In this document: one piece after another, positions 55,352-63,237 of the stretch
Layout: each line of letters begins with the position of its first letter
How positions within the stretch are numbered: position 1 is the first letter of the stretch
Source: DASQUK01 sp963813485
GTDB taxonomy: Bacteria > Actinomycetota > Acidimicrobiia > Acidimicrobiales > VFJN01
Assembly (NCBI GenBank): GCA_963813485.1
Contig: CAWEZE010000013.1
Location: 310,001-374,000, forward strand
Reading direction: 5' to 3'
DNA: 64,000 nt
Made by a program: the position numbers and the translations under genes
The notes under the pieces: model-generated
Seen by the model: the letters and a program-made list of their open reading frames with translations, nothing else
Database searches by the model: none
What the model was told of the DNA's origin: nothing

Positions 55352-56830
55352 TCAGCCGCAGCCGAGGCCGGCGTCCTCGCAGCGCTGCCGAGCCTCGAGG
55401 AACTCGTCGTAGTCGGCAGTGAAGAGGTGGGCCCCGTCGTCGGCCTCGGCGTCCAAGACGTAGTAGAGCCAGTCGCCGTCTGCCGGGTTCACGGCTGCCT
55501 CGATGCTGGCCCGCCCGGGAGAGGCGATCGGTGTCGGCGGCAAGCCCTGGCGGTTGCGCGTGTTGTAGGGCGAATCCGACGCGAGGTCGGCCTCGGTGAG
55601 CGAGCAGCCTCCCGGCTCGTTCTTGACGTAGCAGCTGGTCGCGTCGATCTGCAGCGCCATCTCCTCGGCCAGGCGGTTGTAGATGACCCGAGCGATGCGC
55701 GGCCGGTCCTCGTCGGTGCCGGCCTCCTCCTCGATCAGCGACGCCACCGTCAGCACCTGGTAGGGCGACAAGCCCAGCGCCTCAGCCCGGCCCTGGATGT
55801 CCAGTTCGGCCAGCGTGCTGTCGAGCTGGGCGACCATGCGCTGGATCACCACCGCCTCGGTGTCACCCTCCTCGACCTCGTAGCTTTCGGGGAAGAGGGT
55901 GCCCTCGAGCGACCGCTGGTCCGCCGGGAGGACGCTCGAACGGGACGCCGCGTCACGGAGCGCAGCCTGCAGGCCCTCGGCCGTGAAACCGCTGACCCCG
56001 TCCTCCGGATCGGCCAGGCGGGCCAGCGTCTCGCTGAGGGTCAGGCCCTCCGGCACCGTGATCAGTATGGCGTTGGGGGGCAGGGCGCCCTCCTCGAGGG
56101 CGTCGACCGCCTCGGTGAACGACGAGTTGAGCTGCATGCGGTAGGAGCCCGCCTGGAACTCTCCCGGGTCACGGAAGCGGATGTACCAATCCCACACCGT
56201 GGCGTTGCTGATCACCCCGGCGTCGGCGAGCTCCTGGCCGACGTCGCTCGTCGATGCACCTTCGGGGATCTCGACCAGCACGGTCTCACCCGGGTCCCCC
56301 GACGGGTCGATCTCGCCTTGCGCCCACGACCACGCGAACCACGCCCCGACGCCGGCGGCGACCAGCAGCACGGCGAACGTGATGACCACGGCGCGACAGC
56401 CCCGCCGCCGGGTGAGCCCCTCACCCTCGTCGCCCTCGTAGTCGTCGTATTCGTCCTCGTAGTAATCCTCGTCGTAGCCGTCGTCGGGATAGGCGTCGGT
56501 GGCATAGGCGTCGCCCTCGTAGGGGGCGGCCGGGTAAGCGCCCGTCCGCGGCCCGGGCGCCGTCGGGCCGGAGCGGTATGCCCCCGTCGACGGGCCCGCT
56601 CCCGCGGTGCCGCCCCGGTACGCCCCCGACACCGGCTGCCCCCGGGTCGGAGTTGGCGGTGGCGACGTGCCGCCACTGTCGCGGTTGGCCGGCCCTTCCC
56701 AGAACTCCTCGAAGGCATTGCCCTTGTCGTCGTCGCCACGACCTTGACGGCGGCGGCGCTCGGGCGGGGCTGGCTCGTGTGACAGCGGCATGCGGCGAGG
56801 CGGGATGGAGCGGCGGACTTGGCGGATCAC
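55352..56830 (-). CDS. mltG: Endolytic murein transglycosylase MltG
   Basis: 492 aa. About 140 cytoplasmic, acidic and Gly/Tyr-rich residues precede one TM segment (AVVITFAVLLVAAGVGAWFAW), then a LysM-like part (VLVEIPEGASTSDVGQELADAGVI) and the YceG catalytic domain with SLIEEEAGTDEDRPRIARVIYNRL. It cuts new glycan strands and ends their growth. GTG 56830 overlaps the ruvX stop as GTGA; ATG 56791 is the alternative. Order ruvX-mltG-aroE is widespread. Confidence 0.92.
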   Translation of the reverse strand: MIRQVRRSIPPRRMPLSHEPAPPERRRRQGRGDDDKGNAFEEFWEGPANRDSGGTSPPPTPTRGQPVSGAYRGGTAGAGPSTGAYRSGPTAPGPRTGAYPAAPYEGDAYATDAYPDDGYDEDYYEDEYDDYEGDEGEGLTRRRGCRAVVITFAVLLVAAGVGAWFAWSWAQGEIDPSGDPGETVLVEIPEGASTSDVGQELADAGVISNATVWDWYIRFRDPGEFQAGSYRMQLNSSFTEAVDALEEGALPPNAILITVPEGLTLSETLARLADPEDGVSGFTAEGLQAALRDAASRSSVLPADQRSLEGTLFPESYEVEEGDTEAVVIQRMVAQLDSTLAELDIQGRAEALGLSPYQVLTVASLIEEEAGTDEDRPRIARVIYNRLAEEMALQIDATSCYVKNEPGGCSLTEADLASDSPYNTRNRQGLPPTPIASPGRASIEAAVNPADGDWLYYVLDAEADDGAHLFTADYDEFLEARQRCEDAGLGCG

Positions 56831-57249
56831 CCCCGTGGCTGGCCCGCGTCCAACCACGACTGGAGAATCACCGTAGCAGCGACCTGATCCACGACCCGGC
56901 GACCCCGACGGCCCTTGACGCCGGCTGCGCGCAGGCGCTGCTGGGCCTCGACGGTGGACAGGCGCTCGTCCCAGGTCACAACGCTCACGACCAGGCGGGC
57001 TCGCAGCTCGTCGGCCTCATCGAGGACGCCGCGGGCGGCCGGGCCGACGGATCCGTCGAGAGACAGCGGCAGCCCCACCACCACGATCTCGGCGCCGGCC
57101 TCGGCCACGAGCTCGGCGATCCTGGAGTGGTCGCGGATCCGGTCGTCCGAGCGCATGACCACCTCGTAGGGCGTCGCCAGCGTCCCGGCGCTGTCGGCCA
57201 GCGCCACGCCGATCCTCCGGGTCCCGAGGTCCAGCCCAATGGCCCGCAT
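56827..57249 (-). CDS. ruvX: YqgF/RuvX family Holliday-junction resolvase-like nuclease
   Basis: 140 aa RNase H-like fold: AIGLDLGTRRIGVALAD with the first acidic residue, VVGLPLSLDGSVGPAARG, VTWDERLSTVEAQQRL, and RRVVDQVAATVILQSWLD. Thought to act on branched nucleic acids or 16S rRNA ends. A palindromic gap separates it from alaS upstream. Confidence 0.92.
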   Translation of the reverse strand: MRAIGLDLGTRRIGVALADSAGTLATPYEVVMRSDDRIRDHSRIAELVAEAGAEIVVVGLPLSLDGSVGPAARGVLDEADELRARLVVSVVTWDERLSTVEAQQRLRAAGVKGRRGRRVVDQVAATVILQSWLDAGQPRG

Positions 57250-57395
57250 GGCTCACCCCGGCAGGCCGCGGCCCGAGGTCATGGGTTCCACGGGTTCCAC
57301 CGACGGGAGGTCGAGGCAATGAGTCCCGGTTCCGGAACCGATTGCCTCGGCTTCGAAACCGCGGAACCCATGACCTCGGGTGCGGACGCCTCGCG
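57250..57395 (-). repeat. Nested palindromes between alaS and ruvX
   Basis: The outer 18-bp perfect arms CCCGAGGTCATGGGTTCC (57272-57289) and complement (57363-57380) enclose an inner one: CGAGGCAAT (57312-57320), the self-complementary CGGTTCCGGAACCG (57327-57340), and ATTGCCTCG (57341-57349). The outer arm recurs at 41891-41907 in carA. It fills the gap after the alaS stop and may fold into a cruciform or RNA hairpin. Confidence 0.7.
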
Positions 57396-59990
57396 TCACC
57401 TCGGGATGCCGGCGGCAGCGCGGGCCTGGTCCAACGCCTCGTCGAGCCGCGACGCGTCGCGGCCGCCGGCGACCGCAAGCTCGGGGCTCTTGCCGCCGCC
57501 GCCCCCCACGGTCTTGGCCGCCTCGGCGATCAGCTCGGCGGCGTTGAGGCCGCTGTCCTTGGTGACCGCCGCCACCAGGGCGACGCCGCCGCCGGGCGGC
57601 TCGCCGCCGAGGACGACGGCCCGCACGCCCGGTGCTTCTCGCACGGCGATCGCCAGATCGCGTACGTCATCGCGGGCGATGGCGTCGACCCGGGCCACCA
57701 CCACGCCCTCGATCGCGGCGGAAGCCAGGTCACCCGCCCGGCTCCCCGCAGCCTGGCGCCGCAGGTCCTTGAGCTCGTCGCGCAGGGTCCTGAGCTCGCC
57801 GCGGAGCCGCTCCGCGGCGAGCGGCAGCTCGTCGGGCGTGGTGCCCAACACGTCGGCCGCCCTCGACACCAGCTCCTCCTCCTGGCGCAGGCGCTCGATC
57901 GGGCCGAACCCGGTGACCGCCTCGATGCGCCGCAGGTTGGAGCCGATCGACCCCTCGCTGACGACCTTGAGGGGGCCGATGTCGCCGAGGCGCCGCACGT
58001 GGGTGCCTCCGCACAGCTCCACCGAGTGCTCGCCCGCCTCCAGGACCCGCACGACATCGCCGTACTTGTCCCCGAAGAACGCGATGGCGCCCATCGCCCG
58101 CGCCTCGTCCATGGTGGTCTCGAAGTGCCTCACCGGGGCGTTGTGGAGGATCTCGTGATTGGCGAGGTCCTCGATGGCCCGCAGCTGGTCGTCGGTCACC
58201 GGCTCGAAGTGGCTGAAGTCGAACCGCAGCCGGTCCGGCGCCACGAGCGAACCCTGCTGCTTCACGTGGCTGCCGAGCACCTCGCGCAGGGCCCAGTGGA
58301 GGACGTGGGTGCCGGTGTGGTTGCGGCGGATCGCGTCGCGCCGCTCGCCGTCGATGCGCGCCACCGCCCGCTGGCCGACCTCGATCGCGCCCTCCTGCAC
58401 CTTGACGTGGTGCGCGTGCAGGCCCGGGAGGGCGTAGGTCGTGTCGACCACCTCGGCCATGCCCGTGTCGGTGGTGATGGTTCCCGTGTCGCCGATCTGG
58501 CCACCCGCCTCGGCGTAGAACGGCGTGCGGTCGAGATAGACGGCGTCGCCGACGACCCCGATCACGGTGGCCTCGGTCTCGTACTCCCTGCGGCCGGTGA
58601 ACTCGGTCGGCCCGTGCTCGACCAACAGGCGGTGCTGGGCGTCGACCTCCTCCCCGGTGGCGACGCCGCCGACCCTCCCCGCCTCCCGGGCCCGCCGGCG
58701 CTGCTCATCCATGGCCGACTCGAACCCGGCTGCGTCGACCCCGAAGCCGCGGAGCTGTGCCATCTCCTGGGTGACCTCGAACGGGAAGCCGTAGGTGTCG
58801 TGCAGCAGGAACGCGACGTCGCCGGGCAGGGTGCCGCCCTCGCCGAGCCGGTCGAGCTGGGTGTCGAGGATCTGCGACCCCCGGGCCAGCGTGCGCCGGA
58901 ACGACTCTTCCTCGCGGGTGATGATCGGTACCACCAGGTCGCGGCCGGCGACCACCACGGGATAGTCGTCGCCCATGAGCTCGATCGTGCGCTCGACCAT
59001 GGGCGGTAGCACCGGGCGCTCGACGCCGAGGAGGTATGCGAAGCGGATGGCGCGGCGGATGATGCGGCGCAACACGTAGCCGCGGTCCTCGTTGGACGGG
59101 ATCACCCCGTCGGCCACGAGGAAGGTCATGGTACGGGCGTGGTCGGCGAGGAGCCGCAGGGCGATGTCACCGAGCTCGGACTCGCCGAGGCGGTGCCCGG
59201 TGACCGACTGCGCCTCTTCCACCAGGTCGCGCAACGTGTCGGAGTCGTAGAGGCTGTGGCTGCCGGCGAGGACCGCCATGATGCGCTCGAGCCCCGCGCC
59301 AGTGTCGATGTTCTTGCTCGGCAGGTCGCTGAGCTCGCCGTCGGCGCCGCGGTTGTACTGGGGGAACACCAGGTTCCAGATCTCGACGTAGCGCTCCTCC
59401 GCCTCGGGGTTGGCGGGGCCGCCCTCGGGGCCGAAGTCCGGGCCGTTGTCCCAGAAGATCTCTGACGACGGACCGCACGGCCCGGTGTCGCCCATCTCCC
59501 AGAAGTTTTCCTTGTCGAGTCGCTGGACGCGTTCACGCGGGACGCCGATGACGTCGGTCCAGATGTCGGCCGCCTCGTCGTCGCCCACATGCACGGTCAC
59601 CCACAGGCGCTCCGGGTCGAGCTCCAGCACCTCGGTGACGAACTCCCAAGCCCAGGCGATGGCCTCGGCCTTGAAGTAGTCGCCGAAGCTGAAGTTGCCG
59701 AGCATCTCGAAGAAGCTGAGGTGCCGGTGCGAGCGCCCGATGGCGTCGAGGTCGTTGTGCTTGCCGCCCGCCCGCACGCAGCGCTGCACCGATGCCGCCC
59801 GGGGAGGGTCGAACGGCGGCGGTTCCTCGCCCAGGAAGTAGGGGACGAACTGCATCATCCCCGAGTTGGTGAACATCGGTGCGCTCGGGTGCGTGGGGAT
59901 GAGGCCGGCCGACGGCACGAGCGTGTGCTGCCTGGCGGCGAAGAACTCGTTCCAGGCGCGGCGTAGCTCGGCAGATGTCCGCGGTGCCAT
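57396..59990 (-). CDS. alaS: Alanyl-tRNA synthetase
   Basis: 864 aa. Catalytic class II core from RRAWNEFFAARQHTLVPSAGLIPTHPSAPMFTNSGMMQF with QRCVRAGGKHNDLDAIG; editing domain with zinc motifs HTGTHVLHWALRE and ELCGGTHVRRLGDIG; C-terminal Gly-rich C-Ala (VGGGGGKSPELAVAGG). ATG 59990 begins the conserved protein; the open frame further upstream is not. Confidence 0.97.
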   Translation of the reverse strand: MAPRTSAELRRAWNEFFAARQHTLVPSAGLIPTHPSAPMFTNSGMMQFVPYFLGEEPPPFDPPRAASVQRCVRAGGKHNDLDAIGRSHRHLSFFEMLGNFSFGDYFKAEAIAWAWEFVTEVLELDPERLWVTVHVGDDEAADIWTDVIGVPRERVQRLDKENFWEMGDTGPCGPSSEIFWDNGPDFGPEGGPANPEAEERYVEIWNLVFPQYNRGADGELSDLPSKNIDTGAGLERIMAVLAGSHSLYDSDTLRDLVEEAQSVTGHRLGESELGDIALRLLADHARTMTFLVADGVIPSNEDRGYVLRRIIRRAIRFAYLLGVERPVLPPMVERTIELMGDDYPVVVAGRDLVVPIITREEESFRRTLARGSQILDTQLDRLGEGGTLPGDVAFLLHDTYGFPFEVTQEMAQLRGFGVDAAGFESAMDEQRRRAREAGRVGGVATGEEVDAQHRLLVEHGPTEFTGRREYETEATVIGVVGDAVYLDRTPFYAEAGGQIGDTGTITTDTGMAEVVDTTYALPGLHAHHVKVQEGAIEVGQRAVARIDGERRDAIRRNHTGTHVLHWALREVLGSHVKQQGSLVAPDRLRFDFSHFEPVTDDQLRAIEDLANHEILHNAPVRHFETTMDEARAMGAIAFFGDKYGDVVRVLEAGEHSVELCGGTHVRRLGDIGPLKVVSEGSIGSNLRRIEAVTGFGPIERLRQEEELVSRAADVLGTTPDELPLAAERLRGELRTLRDELKDLRRQAAGSRAGDLASAAIEGVVVARVDAIARDDVRDLAIAVREAPGVRAVVLGGEPPGGGVALVAAVTKDSGLNAAELIAEAAKTVGGGGGKSPELAVAGGRDASRLDEALDQARAAAGIPR

Positions 59991-60067
59991 AAGTGGTGTC
60001 AGCCTAGGCGGAGGCGCCAATTGCCGATGCCATGTTCCAGCTAGTGGGCGCTCCGGCGGTGGGTCGC

Positions 60068-60316
60068 CTAGTGCGCGCCCGGGCGCAGCTCGGCACGGAG
60101 CTCGGCCTCGCGGTCGCGCATGGCGCTGCGACCCTCCGCCACGGCATCCCGCACGCCCGCGCCCAGCCGGCGGACCGAGGCCGACGCGTCGGTCCGGACG
60201 TTCTCGGGGGTGTAGCGCCGCACGGCGCGGCGGAACCGGCGCCGCACCCACATGGCCCCGCCGAAGCCGGCCGTGGCCCCGGAGGTGAACCAGACGAGAC
60301 GCCGGATCAGGAACAT
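60068..60316 (-). CDS. Small membrane protein near alaS
   Basis: 82 aa: MFLIRRLVWFTSGATAGFGGAMWVRRRFRRAV gives one N-terminal hydrophobic segment followed by an Arg/Ala-rich cytoplasmic helix (RAVRRYTPENVRTDASASVRRLG). Proteins of this kind lie between rarA/DUF948 and alaS in many actinobacteria; no function is known. Its ATG overlaps the upstream DUF948 stop by one base (TGATG). Confidence 0.75.
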   Translation of the reverse strand: MFLIRRLVWFTSGATAGFGGAMWVRRRFRRAVRRYTPENVRTDASASVRRLGAGVRDAVAEGRSAMRDREAELRAELRPGAH

Positions 60317-60717
60317 CAGCGCTCGCCCCCGGGGACGCCGGGATCCGCGGTGCCGTTGTCGGCGCGCCGCCCCCGGAGCCGGCGGGCCGCTTTAGCCGTG
60401 CCGCTGGCGAACGCCACGCCCTTGATCACGGGGTTGGCCACGGCGATGTAGGCGAGCCGCGAGGCCGAGTCCACCGTGCCGGTCACCGACTCGGCCGTGG
60501 TCACCAGCTGGTCGAGCCGCTCGATCTCGCCGTTTGCGGCGTCGACGGTGCTGCGCAGGTCATCCAGTACCGGGACGGTCTCGGTGCGCAGCAGGTTGGC
60601 GACCTCGCGCAGCGCCCGCAGGGTCCGGAGCAGCGCCACCACCCCCACGGCCAGCAGCACCACCGCCACCACGCTGGCGGTGGCGACGATGACCGCCGCC
60701 AGGTCCGACGCACTCAT
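60316..60717 (-). CDS. DUF948 membrane protein
   Basis: 133 aa. One TM helix (LAAVIVATASVVAVVLLAVGVVALL) then a coiled-coil-like region (LREVANLLRTETVPVLDDLRSTVDAANGEIERLDQLV) and a basic C-terminus. Conserved beside alaS in actinobacteria; role unknown. Its ATG is reached through copy 2 of the 93-bp element, which supplies GGAGG. Confidence 0.8.
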   Translation of the reverse strand: MSASDLAAVIVATASVVAVVLLAVGVVALLRTLRALREVANLLRTETVPVLDDLRSTVDAANGEIERLDQLVTTAESVTGTVDSASRLAYIAVANPVIKGVAFASGTAKAARRLRGRRADNGTADPGVPGGER

Positions 60718-60718
60718 C

Positions 60719-60811
60719 TGCTCGCCTCCGGCTCGCCCATGAGCGATCGTCGCTTCGCGGCGATGAACACGATGAGCTGCTGGTTCGCCCGCGCTTCGTG
60801 CTCGCTCACGG
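60719..60811 (-). repeat. 93-bp structured intercistronic element, copy 2 (rarA-DUF948)
   Basis: Same length and position as copy 1: it contains the rarA stop (60806-60808), a GCGC-TTC-GTGC hairpin, a second hairpin ATCGTCGC-TTC-GCGGCGAT, then GGAGG and the DUF948 ATG. Compared with copy 1 the loops change while stems are kept by G-T pairs, which suggests the RNA structure matters. Confidence 0.75.
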
Positions 60812-62209
60812 TCGGCCCCGGTCCCGATCGGGATCCTCGAGGTCGGCTTGCTTGGCGAGCCGTTCCATGCGCGTGGCGATCTCCTGCTCGAAGCCGTGGT
60901 CGGAAGGCTGGTAGTAGACGGCGTCCGCGGCGTCGTCCGGAAGGTATTGCTGGCGCAGCCATCCCCGCGGGTCGTCGTGAGGATACTCGTAGCCCACGCC
61001 GTGCCCGAGCGAGCGGGCCGAGCGGTAGTGGGCGTCGCGCAGGTGTACCGGAACCTCGCCGCCGATCCCGTTGCGGACGTCCTCGCGGGCCCGCCAGACG
61101 CCGATCGCCGAGCGGTTCGACTTGGGTGCGGTGGCCAGGTGGACCACCGCCTGCGCCAGGTTGAGCTGGGCCTCGGGCAGCCCGACGTACTCGACCGCGT
61201 GGGCGGCGGCGGTCGCGACCACGAGGCCCATTGGATCGGCTTCACCGATGTCCTCGCTGGCGAGGATGACCAACCGGCGGGCGATGAAGCGCGCATCTTC
61301 GCCCGCCTCCAGCATGCGGGCCAGGTAGTGCAGCGCCGCCTGCGGGTCCGATCCCCGCACGCTCTTGATGAACGCGGAGATCACGTCGTAGTGCTCGTCG
61401 CGGCCGTAGCGGTGCAGCTTGGTGCCCAGCGCCGCCTCGGCGTCGGCCACGGTGACCCGAGGAGCAACCTCGCGGTCACGCTCGCCGTCGGTCTCGTCCT
61501 TGCCGGCGGCGGCGTCACGCCGGGCCCGGGCCAGCGCCACCGCCACCTCCAGGCTCGTGAGCGCCTGGCGGCCATCACCGCCGGCCCGTTCGGCGAGGTG
61601 GGCCAGCGCCTCCTCGTCGGCCTCGGCGCCCTCCGCCTCGAGCCCCTTGTGCAGCAGCAACCCCACCGCGACGGGATCCAGCGGCTGGAGCCGGAACAGC
61701 GTCGAGCGCGACAACAGTGGCGGGTTGACCTCGAAGTAGGGGTTCTCGGTGGTGGCACCGATCAGCACCAGCAGGCCGCTCTCCACCGACGGCAGCAGGG
61801 CGTCCTGCTGCGCCTTGTTGAAGCGGTGGACCTCGTCGAGGAACAGGATCGTCCCCTGCTCCTGCTCCCCCAGCCGCTGCTCGGCCCTGCCCAGCACCTC
61901 GCGCACGTCCTTCACGCTGGCCGACACGGCCGACAGCTGCTCGAACGCCTTGGCCGTGTGCCGGGCGATGACCTGGGCCAGCGTGGTCTTGCCCGTTCCG
62001 GGTGGCCCCCAGAAGATCGCCGAGGACAGCCGGTCGGATTCCACCAGCACCCGCAACGGCTGCCCCCGCCCCACCAGCTCGTCCTGGCCCACGATGTCGT
62101 CGAGCGACCGAGGACGCAGGCGCGCCGCCAGTGGCGCCTGCCGCGCCAACCTCTCCTCGGCCGCGGCCGCGAACAGGTCGTCCCCGACTGGCCCGGACTT
62201 GCGCGGCAT
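60806..62209 (-). CDS. rarA: Replication-associated recombination protein A (RarA/MgsA AAA+ ATPase)
   Basis: 467 aa. LRPRSLDDIVGQDELVGRGQPLRVLVESDRL, Walker A WGPPGTGKTTLAQVIA, Walker B ILFLDEVHRFNKAQQDALLP, sensor GATTENPYFEVNPPLLSRS, then the tetramerisation domain ending in SDHGFEQEIATRMERLAKQ. Acts at stalled replication forks. ATG 62209 follows TACCCT (62218-62223) by eight bases. Confidence 0.93.
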   Translation of the reverse strand: MPRKSGPVGDDLFAAAAEERLARQAPLAARLRPRSLDDIVGQDELVGRGQPLRVLVESDRLSSAIFWGPPGTGKTTLAQVIARHTAKAFEQLSAVSASVKDVREVLGRAEQRLGEQEQGTILFLDEVHRFNKAQQDALLPSVESGLLVLIGATTENPYFEVNPPLLSRSTLFRLQPLDPVAVGLLLHKGLEAEGAEADEEALAHLAERAGGDGRQALTSLEVAVALARARRDAAAGKDETDGERDREVAPRVTVADAEAALGTKLHRYGRDEHYDVISAFIKSVRGSDPQAALHYLARMLEAGEDARFIARRLVILASEDIGEADPMGLVVATAAAHAVEYVGLPEAQLNLAQAVVHLATAPKSNRSAIGVWRAREDVRNGIGGEVPVHLRDAHYRSARSLGHGVGYEYPHDDPRGWLRQQYLPDDAADAVYYQPSDHGFEQEIATRMERLAKQADLEDPDRDRGRP

Positions 62210-62323
62210 CGCCGGCGAGGGTATCGGCGTTCGAGCAGGGAGTCGCCGGGCTCCGTGCCGTTCCCCTCGCCGTGTGCTCGAACCATTGCCACCCCGTGAC
62301 CAGGGGATGCGACAATCTGGTCC
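62210..62323. promoter_or_regulatory. Divergent promoter region, rarA / plus-strand gene
   Basis: TACCCT (62218-62223, minus) for rarA and GACAAT (62311-62316, plus), seven bases before the GTG at 62324. Between them GTTCGAGCA (62229-62237) and TGCTCGAAC (62275-62283) are perfect inverted copies 37 nt apart, a possible shared operator or loop site. Confidence 0.45.
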
Positions 62324-63079
62324 GTGTCCGAGACGCGACGACGGGTGACGCTCACCCGCGACGAGGTTGCCCGGGTGCTGCACCGGGCGTCCGAGATCGA
62401 GGCCGCCGCCGACGGACCGACGACCGGCGACCGGTTCGACGCCGAGGCGGTCGAGCAGGCGGCCATCGAGGTGGGACTGTCCCCGGCCGCGGTCCGTCAA
62501 GCAGTCGCGGAGCTGCGCATCGGCGCCCTGCCGCCGGACGCCGCCGCCCCGACGAAGCGGGTCGACCGCAGCCGGCCCGCCACGTCGCGCTTCGTCGCCC
62601 AACAACGCCTGGTCGAGCGCCGTCCAGAGGCGGTGCACGCCGCGGTCGACCGCTTCCTGCGCAGCCAGATGCTGGAGCTCAGGCGACGCAGTGGCGACCG
62701 CTCGCTCTACCGCCCCCGCCGTGACCTGGTGGCCAGCCTCCGCCGGGGGCTCGACTTCGCCGGCGCGATCAAGCTCGACGGGATACGCACCGTGTCGCTG
62801 CTGGTGACGCCCGCCGACGAGCGCACGCTGGCGCGCGTCGAGGCCGAGCTGGCGTCCAGCCGGGCCAATGTCGTGGCGGGGGCCGCCGGCACCGGCGCGG
62901 GGGTCGCCCTGCTCATGGGCCTCGGTGGGGCGTTGGCGGCCGAGCCCGGGCTGGTCATCGCCGCGGTGCCGGCGGGCGCGGCGGTGGGGGCGGGCGGGCT
63001 GCGGGTCGCCGGTGGCCGCTGGCGCCAGCGCCGCGACGACGTCGACGAGGTGCTCGCCGCCCTCCTCGACCGGCTCTAG
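62324..63079 (+). CDS. Hypothetical membrane protein
   Basis: 251 aa. Residues 10-70 (LTRDEVARVLHRASEIEAAADG to SPAAVRQAVAELRIGALP) are helical and resemble an N-terminal domain seen in uncharacterised actinobacterial proteins. Residues about 175-235 are two Gly/Ala-rich hydrophobic segments. GTG start after a -10-like GACAAT. Function unknown. Confidence 0.65.
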   Translation: MSETRRRVTLTRDEVARVLHRASEIEAAADGPTTGDRFDAEAVEQAAIEVGLSPAAVRQAVAELRIGALPPDAAAPTKRVDRSRPATSRFVAQQRLVERRPEAVHAAVDRFLRSQMLELRRRSGDRSLYRPRRDLVASLRRGLDFAGAIKLDGIRTVSLLVTPADERTLARVEAELASSRANVVAGAAGTGAGVALLMGLGGALAAEPGLVIAAVPAGAAVGAGGLRVAGGRWRQRRDDVDEVLAALLDRL

Positions 63080-63154
63080 GGAGCCGAGCGGACAAGGCGG
63101 TTCGCGCAGCCTACGCGTGGGAATTTGGTGGTCGACGGCCAGCTCCACGGCTCG

Positions 63155-63205
63155 GCTCCCCGGGAACACTGACCACCATGAGCCAAGAGGACGTGCCTAT
63201 CTGCT
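63155..63205. repeat. Repeat shared by convergent intergenic regions, copy 2
   Basis: In the 158-bp gap (63080-63237) between the membrane protein and aspS, which converge. It shares CTGACCACC, ATGA, GAGGACGTGC, TATC and GC with 8401-8450. The rest of the gap has no clear signal. Confidence 0.55.
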
Positions 63206-63237
63206 CAGGTCCTGACGCGCGCTGGCCTCCAGGTGAC

